A DNA stretch of 64,000 nucleotides from Theobroma cacao (GCF_000208745.1 NC_030853.1:1891815-1955814), one strand, 5' to 3'. Positions 34,690-47,294 are shown, numbered from the stretch's first letter. Made by a program: numbers and translations. Notes: generated by a model not told the origin, from the letters alone.

Positions 34690-35600
34690 TAAATAATAGG
34701 TAGGTTTTAATCTGGGAAGGCAAAGACTTTGTTCATGTAGCAGTTAGTTTTTATTCCATTTTTGTTACATATAAAGTAGATGTGCTTACGCCTTGTGTTA
34801 TATGTTTTTTGTCATACAGAGAACAATCTGTAATCGATAATCGATAAGAAGGTCAGATTTGAGAGGATCGAAAGGTAATTGGCTGCAGAGCATTCCATGA
34901 CGGGGACCAATATTCGCTAGCTATACATTTTCTCCATGTTTCATCTACCAATAACGAAATTGCAAGAGCAATATTCAACATTCTGGTACGTAAGCCCTTT
35001 TCTTTTTCTAGTGTGGAAAGAGTACATATTAAAGAATAGATGGTGGGGTAAGAGTTAGTATCACCTTTATTATTACAAAGAGGAGAAGAATAGAGGGATA
35101 ACCCTTCATGCTTATCTTTTTTTTCTTGTTTGTTACGTGAGAGAGTGAAAATGTTGGAGAAGTAGAAAAAAGGTTATCGATGCTATATACCCTAACATAT
35201 TAGAAGAAAAAACTTACTACCTCTTTGAAGAGAAATAGAACGAGCCCTCTTTTGGTCTAGACTCTGAAGGTTATGCATAGGACAATAGCTAATTGAAGGA
35301 ACGTTACTCTAATCAACTCATAAAGAAAAACCCCTTCAGTTATTGCTTGCTTTTTATACATACTCTATTTTCTCTTTCTTGCTAGATTAATTATTAATTA
35401 TAGCAGGTCATAATATATAGTGGTCCAAATAATTGAATGAGGAACTTAAACTCTTTTTATTTACGTGTCTTACAGAAGCACTAGTAATTTATTCAAAGTC
35501 TTAATAGTTTAGATATTGTGTTGTATAAGGATTAGTAATTTATTCAAAGTCTTAATAGTTTAGATATTATGTTGTACAAGGATTAGGAAAGTTAAGTGGA
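34690..35600. other. Intergenic region between kinase and F-box pseudogenes
   Basis: No coding similarity is visible. A 51-bp direct repeat sits at 35483-35584 near the F-box promoter. Confidence 0.35.
35483..35584. repeat. 51-bp tandem duplication
   Basis: AGTAATTTATTCAAAGTC occurs at 35483 and 35534. The copies differ at only a few positions (GTGTTGTATAAGG against ATGTTGTACAAGG), so the duplication is fairly recent. It lies about 30 bases before a TATA box. Confidence 0.85.
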
Positions 35601-35609
35601 TTTTCTGCT

Positions 35610-35617
35610 TATATAAA
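35610..35617 (+). promoter_or_regulatory. TATA box of the F-box/DUF295 pseudogene
   Basis: TATATAAA lies 75 bases upstream of the ATG at 35685. It is a good plant core promoter match and suggests the gene was once functional in place. Confidence 0.5.
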
Positions 35618-36833
35618 GAGTCTTATTCAAAACAAAAAAATCAAACTTGCTTCTTGTTGGATCTTGTTCTTAATTTTTTACTCCATGTTGATGCCGATGA
35701 AAGAAGAATTAGCAGAGGGGGAGAGTTTTCCACATTGGGCTAACATTGTAGGTGATATTTTACGATGCATTGTAGACAAGACTCATTCAGTTCAAGATCG
35801 TGTTCGGATGGGCGCAGTTTGTCGGTCTTGGCAAGCTTCACTTAAAGATAAAGAAATCATCTTTCTTGTTTGTTTGATTCTTGCAGAGAAAGAGGAGAGT
35901 GACAAATGTTGTTTTTATAATAAATCAGAAGAAATCTTCAGTGAGTTGGAATTGTCAGAGATCCAAGGAAAGAAGTGTTAAGGGTTTCCTTTTGGTTGGT
36001 TAATAACTTATGGGCTTGATTTCAAAATTCAATTGTTTAGTCCTTTATCAAGAGCCAACCTTGTCCTTCCTCCACTGCATATCTTCACCCATCAAGAAAA
36101 TTGGCAAAATCAACTTTCTGAAAACTTGCATAATGATTATATATACAAACTCTTATTATCCTCAAATCTTGCTTTTCTCGATTGTATTGTTTTCACAATT
36201 TATTTTGAATTTAATTTATTAGCTTTTGCAAAGCTCGACGATAATAAAGCATGGACTCTTATTAATGCCACCCCTACCTCTATTGAAGCTACTCGTAGAA
36301 TTCAATTTTGTGACGTCATTTGTTTCGATAGCAGTTTCTTTACTGTTCGAGACAATGGTCAACTTGTTTATGTCAAGACTTAGATGTATCTAAACCTAAA
36401 GTTGTAGAGTTTGCCTCGTGCCTCAAACGGTGTTTTCAACAGATGCTGCTTATACTAAATATCTCGTTGATATGGGTGGAAACCTTTGTATGGTATCCTG
36501 CATTATTTATCCATAGGGGTTTACTTTTGACAGCAAAGAAGAGATAGTAGAGAGCTATTTAGTAATAGAATTTGATATTTTTAAGTTGGATGTGCACACA
36601 AGGAATTGGGAGAAAATTTTGTCACTGGGTGATCGATCTTTATTTCTGAGAAATTACTACATTTTTTCTATCATTGCTGCTGATTACCATTGTTGTAGGT
36701 TTAACTGTATTTACTTCACTGATGATAATTCTGAAGGTTATGACTGAAGCGGTGGCTCCGATATAGGTATCTACAATTATGATAATAATCAAGAGGAGGA
36801 GGAGCCAAATAACGTGAAATATTTATGGTCTTC

Positions 36834-39222
36834 TGTTGTGAAAATTGCCTAAGAATCAACAAAGATGAAATCCAGAGAAAATAAGCAAATAGAAAAACAC
36901 AAGAATTTACGTGGTTCGACCTCTTGCCTACGTCCACTGAGTGAAACTGTTCTTCTATTATTGAGAATTTAAAGTACAATAAATTGACCTTTATGGTTCC
37001 CCAAAACAACCCAAGATCCCTTACACACCCTTTCTCAATAACCTCCCAAGAACATTTACTCAAACCACTCTAGCTCCACCTAGAGCAAAAGATAGAGTTA
37101 CAAGATATTCCCTCTCTAAAGCTCTCAAAGCACTACTTTCAATTCTAAAGCCTAGAAATCCACTTTTATAGTATAAAAGTTCAAAGTAGAATGTGATTAT
37201 AATTTGATGTGAAATAAGAAGTTTAAAAAGAATTCAAGCACATATTCTTTAAATAGGAAAATCATATATTAATTAAAGAGTCAAATCTTCAAATGAGTAT
37301 ACAAACAAAAATTTTAGTCAAATAAGATTTAGAATTCTAATCAACCTAAAACTCAACAAACCTCCACCTTTGACTTGAATTCAAAATCCTTAAACCTCTT
37401 CCACCAGTCACACCTAATTGAAACTTCCTATTGCACCTACTTTCCAACACTTTGAACAACTCTCCAAACATAAGACTTTCTAAATCATTGGCCTTTATAA
37501 TTACCACGACTACACATACCGAATCAACCATGGTCCAACATTCGATTCCACAAAACGGCCAATGCACCTGTGTAGCCGTCAAGTTAATGGCACTAATTGA
37601 CTTCGGAAAAGGACCTCGACGACCCTTCCAATTCACTACTAGCAAGATTTTTCATCCTTTCACCATCGTCTACACCATGGGAACCTTTCATCACCTCCTT
37701 GGCAAGTGAAATCTCACTTTGGTAGCTACTATCCCCTGTGCACTGTTCCTATCCCTTCGAGGCCTCACATTTTAGACGATACAAGCCATTATGCAAATTT
37801 CCCCTCATCAGGACCATGTCGCCTTGTGTGACTTTTACTACTCCATCACAAGCAGAATATCCATTCCCTTTGGAGTCTAACAGGCTCAATGATATTAGAT
37901 TCTTACGCATCTTTGGGATATAGGCCACACCACCCAAAGAGCGCACAACCCCACCAAACATTTTGATTTTCACCACCCCAATACCCATGACCTTCACTAT
38001 TGACTTATTGTCCAAAGTCAAATTCCCAACCACCCCTTCTTGAAGTAAATCAAAAAAATCCTTTTGATAACATATGTGAGTAGCAGAAGCAGAATCTAAA
38101 TCCCAATCAGAATTTGCATCCATATTTTCTGAAATTGTAAGGACATCACAATCATCACCTTCAGCAACGAAAGCACACTCACCCTTGTTCTCGTTACTTT
38201 CATCCCCTTTTGTAGGACAATCCCTTTTTATATGCCCATACCCTTTGNNNNNNNNNNNNNNNNNNNNNNNNNNNNNNNNNNNNNNNNNNNNNNNNNNNNN
38301 NNNNNNNNNNNNNNNNNNNNNNNNNNNNNNNNNNNNNNNNNNNNNNNNNNNNNNNNNNNNNNNNNNNNNNNNNNNNNNNNNNNNNNNNNNNNNNNNNNNN
38401 NNNNNNNNNNNNNNNNNNNNNNNNNNNNNNATAATCTTAGAGCAGAATCCTCATCAATAACATGATTAAACACATTATCTCCAATGCAAAGCCGAATAGT
38501 GCTCACACACCTTTGCTCCAACTCTGCCCATTCAACATCCTTCATGTTATCTGGTTGCCCTTCCTCTTTTCCTAGCAAGGGGCGCATTAAACCTTGCTGT
38601 ACAAGGAGATCTTTCATCCTTCTTTGCCACTGCGTGAAACTAGTCTTCCCATCAAACTTCTCAATTGAAAAATTCGTAGAACTAGTAACTTTCGACATCC
38701 TTGTTAAATCTTGAATTTACCGAACCCGAAGCTCTGATACCAGTTTGTTGTGAAAATTGCCCAAGAATCAACAAAGATAAAATCCAGAGAAAATAAGCAA
38801 ATAAAAAAACACAAGAATTTACGTGGTTCGGCCTCTTACCTACGTCCACTGAGTGAAACTGTTCTTCTATTATTGAGAATTTAAAGTACAATAAATTGAC
38901 CTTTATGGTTCCCCAAAACAACCCAAGATCCCTTGCACACTCTTCCTCAATAACCTCCCAAGAACATTCACTCAAACCACTCTAGCTCCACCTAGAGCAA
39001 AAGATAGAGTTACAAGATGTTCCCTCTCTAGAGCTCTCAAAGCACTACTTTCAATTCTAAAGCCTAGAAATCCACTTTTATAGTATAAAAGTTCAAAGTA
39101 GAATATGATTAGGATTCGATGTGGAATAACAAGTTTAAAACCATACAATTACTTAATATTGTATACAAACAAAAATCCTAATCAAATAAGATCTAGAATT
39201 CTAGTCAACCTAAAACTCAACA
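36834..39222 (-). mobile_element. Truncated Copia-type LTR retrotransposon (gag and protease only)
   Basis: LTRs start TGTTGTGAAAATTGCC and end AAACTCAACA: 36834-37358 (525 bp) and 38746-39222 (477 bp). A perfect TCTTC target duplication lies at 36829-36833 and 39223-39227. The Met-tRNA primer-binding site GCTCTGATACCA (minus strand TGGTATCAGAGC) is at 38731-38742, and a purine-rich tract abuts the left LTR, so the element lies on the minus strand. Coding remnants are a gag start at 38698 and a zinc-knuckle area hidden by a 183-base N gap (38248-38430). A protease-like DLDSASATH and following KNLISLSLLDSKGNGY are near 38080-37880. Integrase, reverse transcriptase and RNase H are absent, so it needs partner enzymes. 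Confidence 0.92.
38248..38430. other. Assembly gap (183 N)
   Basis: A run of unknown bases lies within the gag region of the truncated Copia element. Open frames crossing it are artefacts of the gap and should not be read as proteins. Confidence 0.99.
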
Positions 39223-39679
39223 TCTTCATTCTCATCGCCATTATGGTTCATTCATTGCCTTCACTAACAGCAAGACATGACTTTCTGTATTTTCTATCCA
39301 TCATCTTCAATTGTACATGTAATTTAGTTCAACTTATAATGGGGTTTGTAGCATAAAGAACCTTCCCAAGTGGCTCATAGAATATGCTAACACTAACACC
39401 TTCAAAACTACATAAAAGTTGTCTTGGTTTTTTTTTTTTTGAAAGGCAATATAATGATTTACAATATCAAAAGAATGGGATAAGTATATCCTTGTATAAA
39501 AATTAGATTCACTGCCATAAAAAAACTACAGAGAATAAAAAAATAGTGTTTTCTATACATAAAATAGTGCCTAAATCAGTTTCCTATTTTAAGATCTTTT
39601 AGTCAAAAGAAATCAATTGAAAATAAACACACGAATGAACCGAAAATGCAACAGAAACAGAGGTTAGTCAGCTATAGGA

Positions 39680-39955
39680 TTAACCTAGAAAAGTTCACTA
39701 GCTCGAGACACACTTTCTTTGGCCAGTTGATCTGCCTCCTTATTGGTAGAACGAGTTATATGTGTAATGTCACACTTGTTAATTTTGCCAAGAATTGTAC
39801 AAATTTGGGTAATCAATTTCCTTAATCTCTAGGGAACATTTTAAGGATTGGTAATCCATTTAATAACATTGAAGTTGTCACATTCAAGGAGGAGAGACTA
39901 AGAAAAACACCACTTGGATGTAGTAAAACAAAATCATTGCTTTTTTAATCGTAAG
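39680..39955 (-). pseudogene. LINE RNase H-like tail
   Basis: The minus strand reads LLLECDNFNVIKWITNP, then CTILGKINKCDITHI and STNKEADQLAKESVSRASEL. This is the end of the RVT_3 domain with the final Asp of EADQLAK. One or more in-frame stops occur. Confidence 0.75.
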
Positions 39956-42405
39956 TGTCACGATTCAAATTTCGGGCCATGACCGATGCATGGGCCCAAT
40001 GGACGTAGTCCACTAAGCCCAAGCAAGCCTATTAATCTGACATGTTCATCATTCCATCATAAACTACTAAGTCATCTATCATAACTTAGAATCAAAATAA
40101 TATTAAGCATTGCCAATTCATACTGGCATACCAAAAAGGTGTATATACATTGTCTACACATGTATCTTAATAATTCACATTAGTTTCGTCTATACACAAC
40201 AAAAGGAGACTCGATGTCCAGCGGAGAGACTCGGACGAATGTACAGCTACTGAATGTCGAGACACCTACCAAAAGATGGATACAAGTCCACGAGGACACC
40301 TCGTCCTAGTTACCGACTGTTTGTTAATCTGAAAACATGAAGTTGAAAGCGGTGAGCATAAACTCAGTGAGTGAACAAGAAGGGAACAAGCATACCATAA
40401 GGAATGTTTATCGAAATCATAATGCACTCATTTTCTCAAAATAATGCAATTTGTTTTAGTTCTTAGTAGAACCCCTCATGAGTAAATCACTTAAAAGATC
40501 CATACTCAACTATGGTACCAAAGAATTAAAAAATATCGCAAAACCTACAAGTTAGCCAAAATAGACAGAAAGTTTCTCGCTGTAGCGAACTTCATTCTCG
40601 CTGCAGCGAGAACCAGGTCAAGTAAAGGCCCTCAAACCTAAGAGTTTCTCACTACAGCAAGAGTCAGAACATCAAGGAAAAAGTCTCATTTTTCTTTAAA
40701 ACAAGCCATCCTGCTAAAATAACAATAGCAACATGTAACACATGTAAACTCCCAATTTCAACAAATCAAATGCTCACATATTTGCATTTACAACCATATA
40801 CCATATATGTATATATATATCAATCATCATGTACACCCTCCCATCATCATCATCTCATATGCAATGGATTATGTGCACTCCCACTCGCACATAACCGAGT
40901 CAGCAACAGCTTATGTGCACTCCTACTCGCACATAGCCGGGTCAGCAATGGCTTATGTGCACTCCTACTCGCACATAGCCGGGTCCACATCAACATGCAA
41001 AGAAACATCCAATGCATATCATGCATTTTATCATATTATGATAACACATAAACCATTGTATAGTACATTTTCACAATATAAAATCATTTTACTAAAAGCT
41101 TGTTCCCAAGGTACATTTTCTAAGACAAGTTCGATAGAATCTTTCATATTCCCCAAAACAAGTTTGAAATGCAAGTCCACTCATCGGTATTCGTTGAGCC
41201 TTTAGCCGATTCTTAATTCCCCTAATGATCCAATTGGGGTGATGGGTCTTCGTTAGCACCTACTATCAAATTAACATTTCCATAATGTCAATTTACATAC
41301 TATAAACCCTAAAAGCTATCTTTTAGCTAGCTTTCAATTGCCATTTAAATGGCCATCCATTTTCACTTTCCTATCACTCCAAAGTGAATTAACAATCTCA
41401 ACTACAAAATATTCACAAATCAAATCTCTAGTCATTCTCAACACTTAAAACCCAATACTAGTTTACTACTCACCTTGATAGCTTTGTAACTTTGAACTTC
41501 TTTCCAAAAGCTCTCAAGCTATTAATAAAGCTTCCTCTTTCTCTCTCTAAAACACCTAACTAGTGAAATATTATGGAAACAAGATTTTCATCATTTTCAA
41601 GGGTTTTAAAGTGAGAGAGTGGAAGAATACAAGGGTTCTAGTCAAAAGGGCACCAGGGTATGAAAATTAGAGTTAGAGAGAGAAAGTTATGAAAGCTTCA
41701 CATCAAGCTTCCATAGAGAAATTGAAGAAACGTGAGAGGGAGGGGAACAAGAAGAGGAAGTTGCTGAAAATCCCAAGAATCTACTGGAAAGAGAGGATAT
41801 TTATGGCCAAGCTTATCCATTCCCTTAGAAATTACTAAAATGCCCTTCCACAAATTAGCTTAATCCTTGAAATCCCACACTTTTTCTTCAATTTTCCCAC
41901 CTAAGGTTTGTGTTCTTTCCTTTCTTCTTCACTTCATGCTTTGGTCGGCCATATGGGTGAGACTAAGAAAGTTTTAAATAAATTTTACAAGGAAATTCTA
42001 GAATAATCCAAGCTTGACACATGACATGTTTTCATTGGTCCATGTGTAATACTTGTCCATTAAGCAATCTCTCTCCACCACATAAAATGTTTCAATTATC
42101 CACAATGTAAAATGTTAATGGCTGAAATTCATGGGTATGACAAGTGTCAGGTGGTGTAAAATTCTAAAAATTCTCATTTTGTCCTCGGGTGACAAAATTA
42201 CCATTTTGCCCCTAAAACATGAACATCATCAAAATTTTTATTTCCTTGTCATTTCACCCATATTTTCATCATTCATTTATGCTTTATGCCTACTTAAGCC
42301 ATAATATTGTTTAAAACTTACTTTTATGGGCTTATTGAGAAAATGACGAAATTACCTATAATTAGGGATATCGCGTATATTTCTATCTACGAGTCTATAC
42401 AAGGT
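39956..42405 (+). mobile_element. 2.4-kb solo LTR, same family as 27115-29922, opposite orientation
   Basis: It starts TGTCACGATTCAAATTTCGG, like the minus-strand start of the LTR at 29922 and the LTR at 57118. It shares the internal ATGTGC/GCACAT repeats (three 42-bp units at 40871-40996) and a GTGAGCATAAACTCAGTGAG block. The left flank GTAAG has no clear partner on the right, and the usual ...TTACA end is not found, so the right terminus (about 42405) is approximate and may be truncated. No gag-pol coding is seen. Short open frames across the repeats are not genes. Confidence 0.7.
40871..40996 (-). repeat. 42-bp tandem repeat, three copies, inside the LTR
   Basis: ATGTGCACTC begins at 40871, 40913 and 40955. 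Units read TATGTGCACTCCTACTCGC, then ACATAGCCGGGTCAGCAA. They are the reverse-complement relatives of the 43-bp units at 28996-29215. Confidence 0.85.
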
Positions 42406-42429
42406 TTAGTACTTATAAGCTGATGCTAA

Positions 42430-43110
42430 ATAGTAGCCTTTTTACCATTGAGAGCTTCAGCTCTTTTCCATGCATTTGCAAACATAGTACCAAAGCTATT
42501 CTCATTTAGTCAATGGTTAAAAAATCGAAAAGGTTTAGGTCCCCAATTATAACTTTTCAAGCTAATCATAACTGAATTATGATCGAAGATAGAACTAGAG
42601 AGACATTTCTCAACCAAGTTGGGGAATTTATCCAGAATTTCAATCGCAACTAGAAATCCATCGAAATTGCTGAATGTAGCATTTTCTCGGTTGCTACACC
42701 ATGTAAATTTACTACCAGTTAAAGGAATGTACATCAACCCAGCCTCTTTAATAAAACACAGAAATGGGCCATTGATATATCCATAGTTTTATAGCTAGTT
42801 CCTTTTTCCATATTTCTAATAGCATTGAAATCACCACCTAAACACTAAATAGCTTCCCAAGTTCTCAAGTGACTAAGAAGGTTTTCCTAAAAAAAAAAAT
42901 TGACCTTTCTTCTCATCATTAGGCGCATAAATATTCCCAAGACCATAGGTACCACTAAATCCTTGTATCTTGCCCACTACATGAACAAAACGTCTATTAG
43001 CAATCGAATGTTTTGTAATAAAATAATTTTGACAGTGGATGGTAATCAAGCCTCCAGATACACCAACTGAGTTAGGAACCAACCAATTACTGTTACCTCT
43101 TCCCTACAAA
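42430..43110 (-). pseudogene. LINE endonuclease fragment
   Basis: The minus strand reads GGLITIHCQNYFITKHSI, GLGNIYAPNDEKK, then PLTGSKFTWCSNRENATFSN, and finally DHNSVMISLKSYNWGPKPFR. These are the middle and end of the APE-type endonuclease domain (expected ISDHxP reads FDHNS). An N-terminal catalytic part was not found. It belongs with the RRM ORF1 to its right. Confidence 0.75.
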
Positions 43111-43374
43111 CACCTAACAATACTATCACTAACATTATTTATTTTTGTTTCTTGCAAGAAAAGACTTTCGGCTTGCAACTAACTGAGAGGCATTTCATGG
43201 CTCACTTTTTTTCAAGCCTCCCAAGACCACAGATATTCCAAGTAATGATAGACATAGAGAAGATGGAAAAACAAAGCAAATAAGGAAAGGGCCAAAAGGT
43301 ACCATACTTGGCTAGGGATTTTTGAGGTTGACCGCACCATGGGTCTCCTCCTCTAAGCCCAAGAAGATGCTAAT

Positions 43375-45360
43375 TTAATCACTATCACAATGTGCAACCG
43401 CCATCTCAAAATCTTTCTTAACTGCTAAAGTATCTTTTGCCTTTTTGATAATTAGAGAATTCCGTCTAACAATATCGTTATTAGAAATTGGCTTAGTATT
43501 AATCTCGATATTTTCATTTGAAATTCTATAGGGATCGTTAGTCATAGACTTAGTCACTCGTTTGCTAGTCCCATACCAAGGATTCTTTCTCCTAGAATGT
43601 CTAATTGGAGCGTTTTCATCCACATTGCAATCCTCTGCTCGATTAGTATTTGGCATTGAGGCAACCAAAACATGCTTACTCATAAGGTCAATAACTTCAT
43701 TTTTGGCGACATCTCTACTTCCATCTTTAACAACCTTTTTGTATTCATGATTCTTTTTTACAGCATCAAAACCAACAAAACATGAAAAGGCCAATCGAAT
43801 TTTGTCATCTATGTGGTTCAAACTTTCTATTAGATAATCCCCGATTTCCATGGCAACCTTGTTGTAACTCCTAATTTCCATGGCTATTTCCCCCTCTTTC
43901 TTGGTTTGTTGGAACAAGAGGTGCCTTCTCTCGTATCTATCAACACTGTGGGCTTCAATAAAACAAGTTTTTTCGAAGCGGTAGAGGTCATTTTGGGTAA
44001 TCTCCACTAACCTATCCTTAGTACCCAAAGGGTTGCTTTTAGTCACAAGCTTGGGAACAACTCAATTAGCCCAGGTTGATTACTGTTATGTTTGTTAGAA
44101 AGTGACATACTTTTGGTGGCTCAATTTCTTGGGTGTTGAGTTGAGGCTTGAGGAGTACTATGAACTTTATCAACCAAAGCGTAGCCCATTACCCCTGTTT
44201 GGAATTCAAAATTTGAATTTACCCATTCGAATGGTTCCATCATTACCGGTTCCATAGATTTTTCACCGGTGTTTTCTTGGAAGATGATTATTGGCAATTG
44301 GATCCATGTATAAGAAGCAGTCGAGAGCAGATTAGTTGCTGGATCCAACACCTGTGTGTCAACCTTGAGTCTTAGCACTATACAACATTTGTTAATGGAG
44401 AATTCTTTCCATTCAGGGATAATTCTTTGCTTATCAATCATGATTAAATCTCTTGCACTGTCAAACCTATGTCAGATAGTGCTACTAACCTTGATCACAC
44501 AGCCCTAGAGTCCCCCTATACATTAAAATGTTGATTCACTTTAAAGGTAGAGAGGGAGATTTTCAATAGTTAAACAAACCGGTTTCTCACCTTTCTCCTC
44601 CACAAGATGATATGGGGTAACAGAAACAAACCAGTCAGAGAACAAATTAAAAAAATCATTTAGAGCGATTTTCATTTCCTCCACATCCCTAAAAGTTATT
44701 AGAGCCTTAAGAACTCCCTAAGTTCAAATTGTGATAGGGATTCTCTCTTGGAAAAGTCTAGCTTGAATGTTCCTGAGAGGGAAATACCTTTAATGTGGTA
44801 ATAGAGGTTCTCTGTAACCATTCTGTGTCAGCTATCAGCATGTCAACATTTAAGTTCATAGGGTTAGCGAGGGGTTTGACCTTTCCAGGTGGTGGTTTGT
44901 TAGAAACACAACCATTCCTCGGAGTCATAATTACTTTAAATGTCTTTTTGCTTTGGACCTTGGCCTCAATTGTAGTTTCTTTAGAACATTCCATTTGCTT
45001 CAATGAGATAGCCCTATTCACCAACAACTTAAGCCCATCAAGAATCATCCTAGCACCTAATGAGATAGCTTGCTGCATTTTTTCAACCAAGCAATACCTA
45101 ACAAAGCCAAAAACTGTCTTGCTATTTTGACCATTTGAACACGGCTTCCAGATGAAAGAGTGGACAACCACCCCGTAGACTTGAAAAGCATCAATGATTT
45201 GTTTCCAAGTTACTTGAGGACAAAGATTTGCAATAGACATCGATAATAGTTTATTTTTCCATTGTCTATTGTAGATCCTATTACTTTGTTTACCCTTGCA
45301 TTTGCCGTTGTGTCGATCACCAACCTTTACCTTCACCATCCGTACTATTCTTCTACCCAT
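43375..45360 (-). pseudogene. LINE ORF1 with RRM domain, broken
   Basis: The longest N-terminal frame (45360-44758, 200 residues) has a basic start and then an RNA-recognition motif: LLSMSIANLCPQVTWKQII, VVVHSFIWKP and KTVFGFVRYCLVEKMQQAI, with FGFVRY as RNP1. Two further frames (44441-44121 and 44046-43375) carry the linker and a charged C-terminal part. RRM-type ORF1 proteins are typical of plant L1/Cin4-like LINEs and bind the element RNA. Frameshifts separate the three frames. Confidence 0.72.
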
Positions 45361-45479
45361 TTCTCAATTTTTTTAAGAATTGGAATCTGGCTGTATATGG
45401 GATTGAATAGAGTTATGGTGTTTGTTTTTGTAAAGGAAGAATATAGGTTTATAGTGCAAGGTCCAAGGTGATCAAAGTT

Positions 45480-46075
45480 GTCTTGGGTTGTTAGGGTTCA
45501 AGTTTGTAACTTTTAAGTCCTCATTTTATTTTAACTCCAAAAAGCGAGCTCCACCAGTGTAAGTGTGTCTCCAAAACAGGGGCTGTAAACCAACTTGTGC
45601 CCATGTTTATTGTTAATTAGAATTTTCATTAGTTAAGTAGACATAACATTGCAAAGCCTTTTAACTCAGAAATTAGAATTTTCATTAGTTAAATAATATA
45701 GAGAGAGAAGGCATGAGAGATATAGACTAAGAAACAAAAAAAAGGGTAAAACATTTACTCCGGATTCGTTAATTGTGTATTTCCCAGAAAAGGCTCTTAG
45801 TCAAAATATAATTTTCGTTTGGACATAACTTCTCAAAAAAAGTGTTTTCTTACCTTCTTTCCCTCCCCTTCAACTCTTCGAAGAAAGAAAAAACAAGGGA
45901 CAATTGAAAAGTGTTAATCATACATGTTAAAAGTTGCATATTTATGTATTCACATGAAAATGAGCGCATTATAGAATCATGGTGATGAGTTATGGTAGTA
46001 AAGCTGATATTACCTAGGCACCTGCATATACTATTAAGATATATTAAATAATTATTGTGTTAAACTCATATTACA
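45480..46075. other. Intergenic DNA 5' of the second LINE
   Basis: The first 100 bases may be LINE 5' UTR. The remainder is AT-rich without coding potential or recognisable repeats. Confidence 0.35.
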
Positions 46076-46079
46076 TAGG

Positions 46080-47075
46080 CATAAAAGCCACTCATTGTTG
46101 AATTTTGGGTGTATGTAAATACTAATAAAAGACTTACTGAACTTTAGGATAGTCATACATGCAAAGAGAGCTGACTTTGTCATCCCATAACCCTACTTCC
46201 TCATTTCTAAGATTCGAATTCGATATCTTAAATTAAAATGCCAAATTTTACCCGTTGAGCCTTTTTTTAATGACTAGGATGTATATTTTTCTGTATAGAA
46301 AAGTATTTATGTTGTCTATCTCCAAGTCTATTCCAAATCCAAGCTTAGAGTATGTAAATGTTTATGTAATTCATTAAACATGGTATCTGCTGCAACTTGA
46401 AATAAGAAATGAAGTTAATTTACGCACTTAAAACTTGTTTTGTGCAAAAAGATTTTCCCTTTTTCTTGGGCCAATCATATTAGCATTAATTTACTAGAAG
46501 TGGACTTAATTGATCATTAATTCAATCATTTCAAGCTTACCGTATTGATTGGCTTGCAAACTTTTTCGCCACTTTGATACCATAGAAAAGTAACCTTTTC
46601 GATGCCTCGCTTCTCAATTCCTTGCCCTTTAGGCCAATATAATACTTTTGAAAAACGATCACCGAGGCGATTCAAAGCAAATCCATTGGTTACAGTTGGA
46701 ATTTCCTTTCATAGAGTCATTTTTAATTAACAGATCTTGGAAAACTAATTCGAGTAGCTTTAGCAAAAGTAGATGCTTAACATAATCCTTTTTTCCTCCC
46801 TTTTACATCATTTTGATTGTCATAGAAATGTCCGTGTAATGGGGCATATTGATGACAAACAGGTCTCGTCCAGATAGGACTGGTTATTATTTTAACCCCT
46901 TCTTACATTCTTGGTAACTTACAAGAAGTTTAGTCAAGACAATAATATTATTTTAGGGACAAGACATGGGGGAAAGTTTTTAGATGGAAATTGGTTAAAC
47001 TTTTGAAAAAAATCGATTAAAATAAAAAATCAAAATTAATAGATCAATACATTTTAGATGGTTTACTAGTAAGGT
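46080..47075. repeat. Non-coding segmental duplication, copy A
   Basis: This stretch aligns collinearly with 51795-53350. Shared anchors include ACTCATTGTTGAATTTTGGG, TATGTAAATGTTTATGTAAT, TTCATTAAACATG and GGCATATTG. Copy A lacks the 600-bp insert found in copy B and so preserves the pre-insertion site. No gene is apparent in either copy. Confidence 0.85.
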
Positions 47076-47294
47076 AGAATAAGGACTGGGTATGTGGCAT
47101 TTTGCTCCGTTGTTATTGTTTCTGTCCTGTCCTATGGTGATTGTGGTTTGAGTTTGAGTTTCTATGTAAGGTGTTTTTACTTCTGTTTGCAATCTGCTCT
47201 CGAAACCATTCTGGTTTCTGTATTGGTTGGTTGTAAAGTCTTGGATGAACCAGATTGACTGAGAAAAAAAAGAAGGGAAATCCATCTAAGATTC

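Larger units (their letters stand above)
35685..39267 (+). pseudogene. F-box / DUF295 protein gene, disrupted by a Copia insertion
   Basis: The F-box reads ILRCIVDKTHSVQDRVRMGA then VCRSWQASL near the N-terminus. The DUF295 (KIB-type beta-propeller) part follows with KKC, a TAA stop at 35979, and GFPFGWLITYGLDFKIQLFS. Frame continues to about 36379, where a one-base loss shifts it, and a further shift follows near 36420. The conserved C-terminal block reads CIYFTDDNSEGYD and GGSDIGIYN. The last codons are separated by a 2.4-kb Copia element (36834-39222). The tail resumes at the TCTTC duplication, gives SPLWFI and ends at TAA 39265-39267. Intact members are substrate receptors of SCF ubiquitin ligases. 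With a stop, frameshifts and an insertion this one is dead. The intronless start at 35685 was chosen for its TATA spacing. Confidence 0.85.
39428..45400 (-). mobile_element. Second LINE on the minus strand, lacking reverse transcriptase
   Basis: On the minus strand, an RRM-containing ORF1 (45360-43375) and an endonuclease fragment (43110-42435) are followed, beyond a 2.4-kb LTR, by an RNase H tail (39955-39680) and a poly(T)-marked 3' end at 39428-39440. The whole reverse transcriptase expected between endonuclease and RNase H is missing. Either a deletion accompanied the LTR insertion or two different LINE fragments are juxtaposed. The 3' terminus GCCTTTC plus A-run also occurs at 60618, so they belong to one subfamily. 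Confidence 0.7.

Noticed and set aside
38185..38698. Open frames crossing 38248-38430
   Set aside because: They run through 183 unknown bases. Only the gag part to the right is supported.
40770..41205. His/Ser-rich open frames with internal repeats
   Set aside because: They are produced by the 42-bp repeats inside an LTR. There is no start context or homology.
43562..43750. Short plus-strand frame with a hydrophobic stretch
   Set aside because: It is antisense to the LINE ORF1 C-terminal region and has no independent support.
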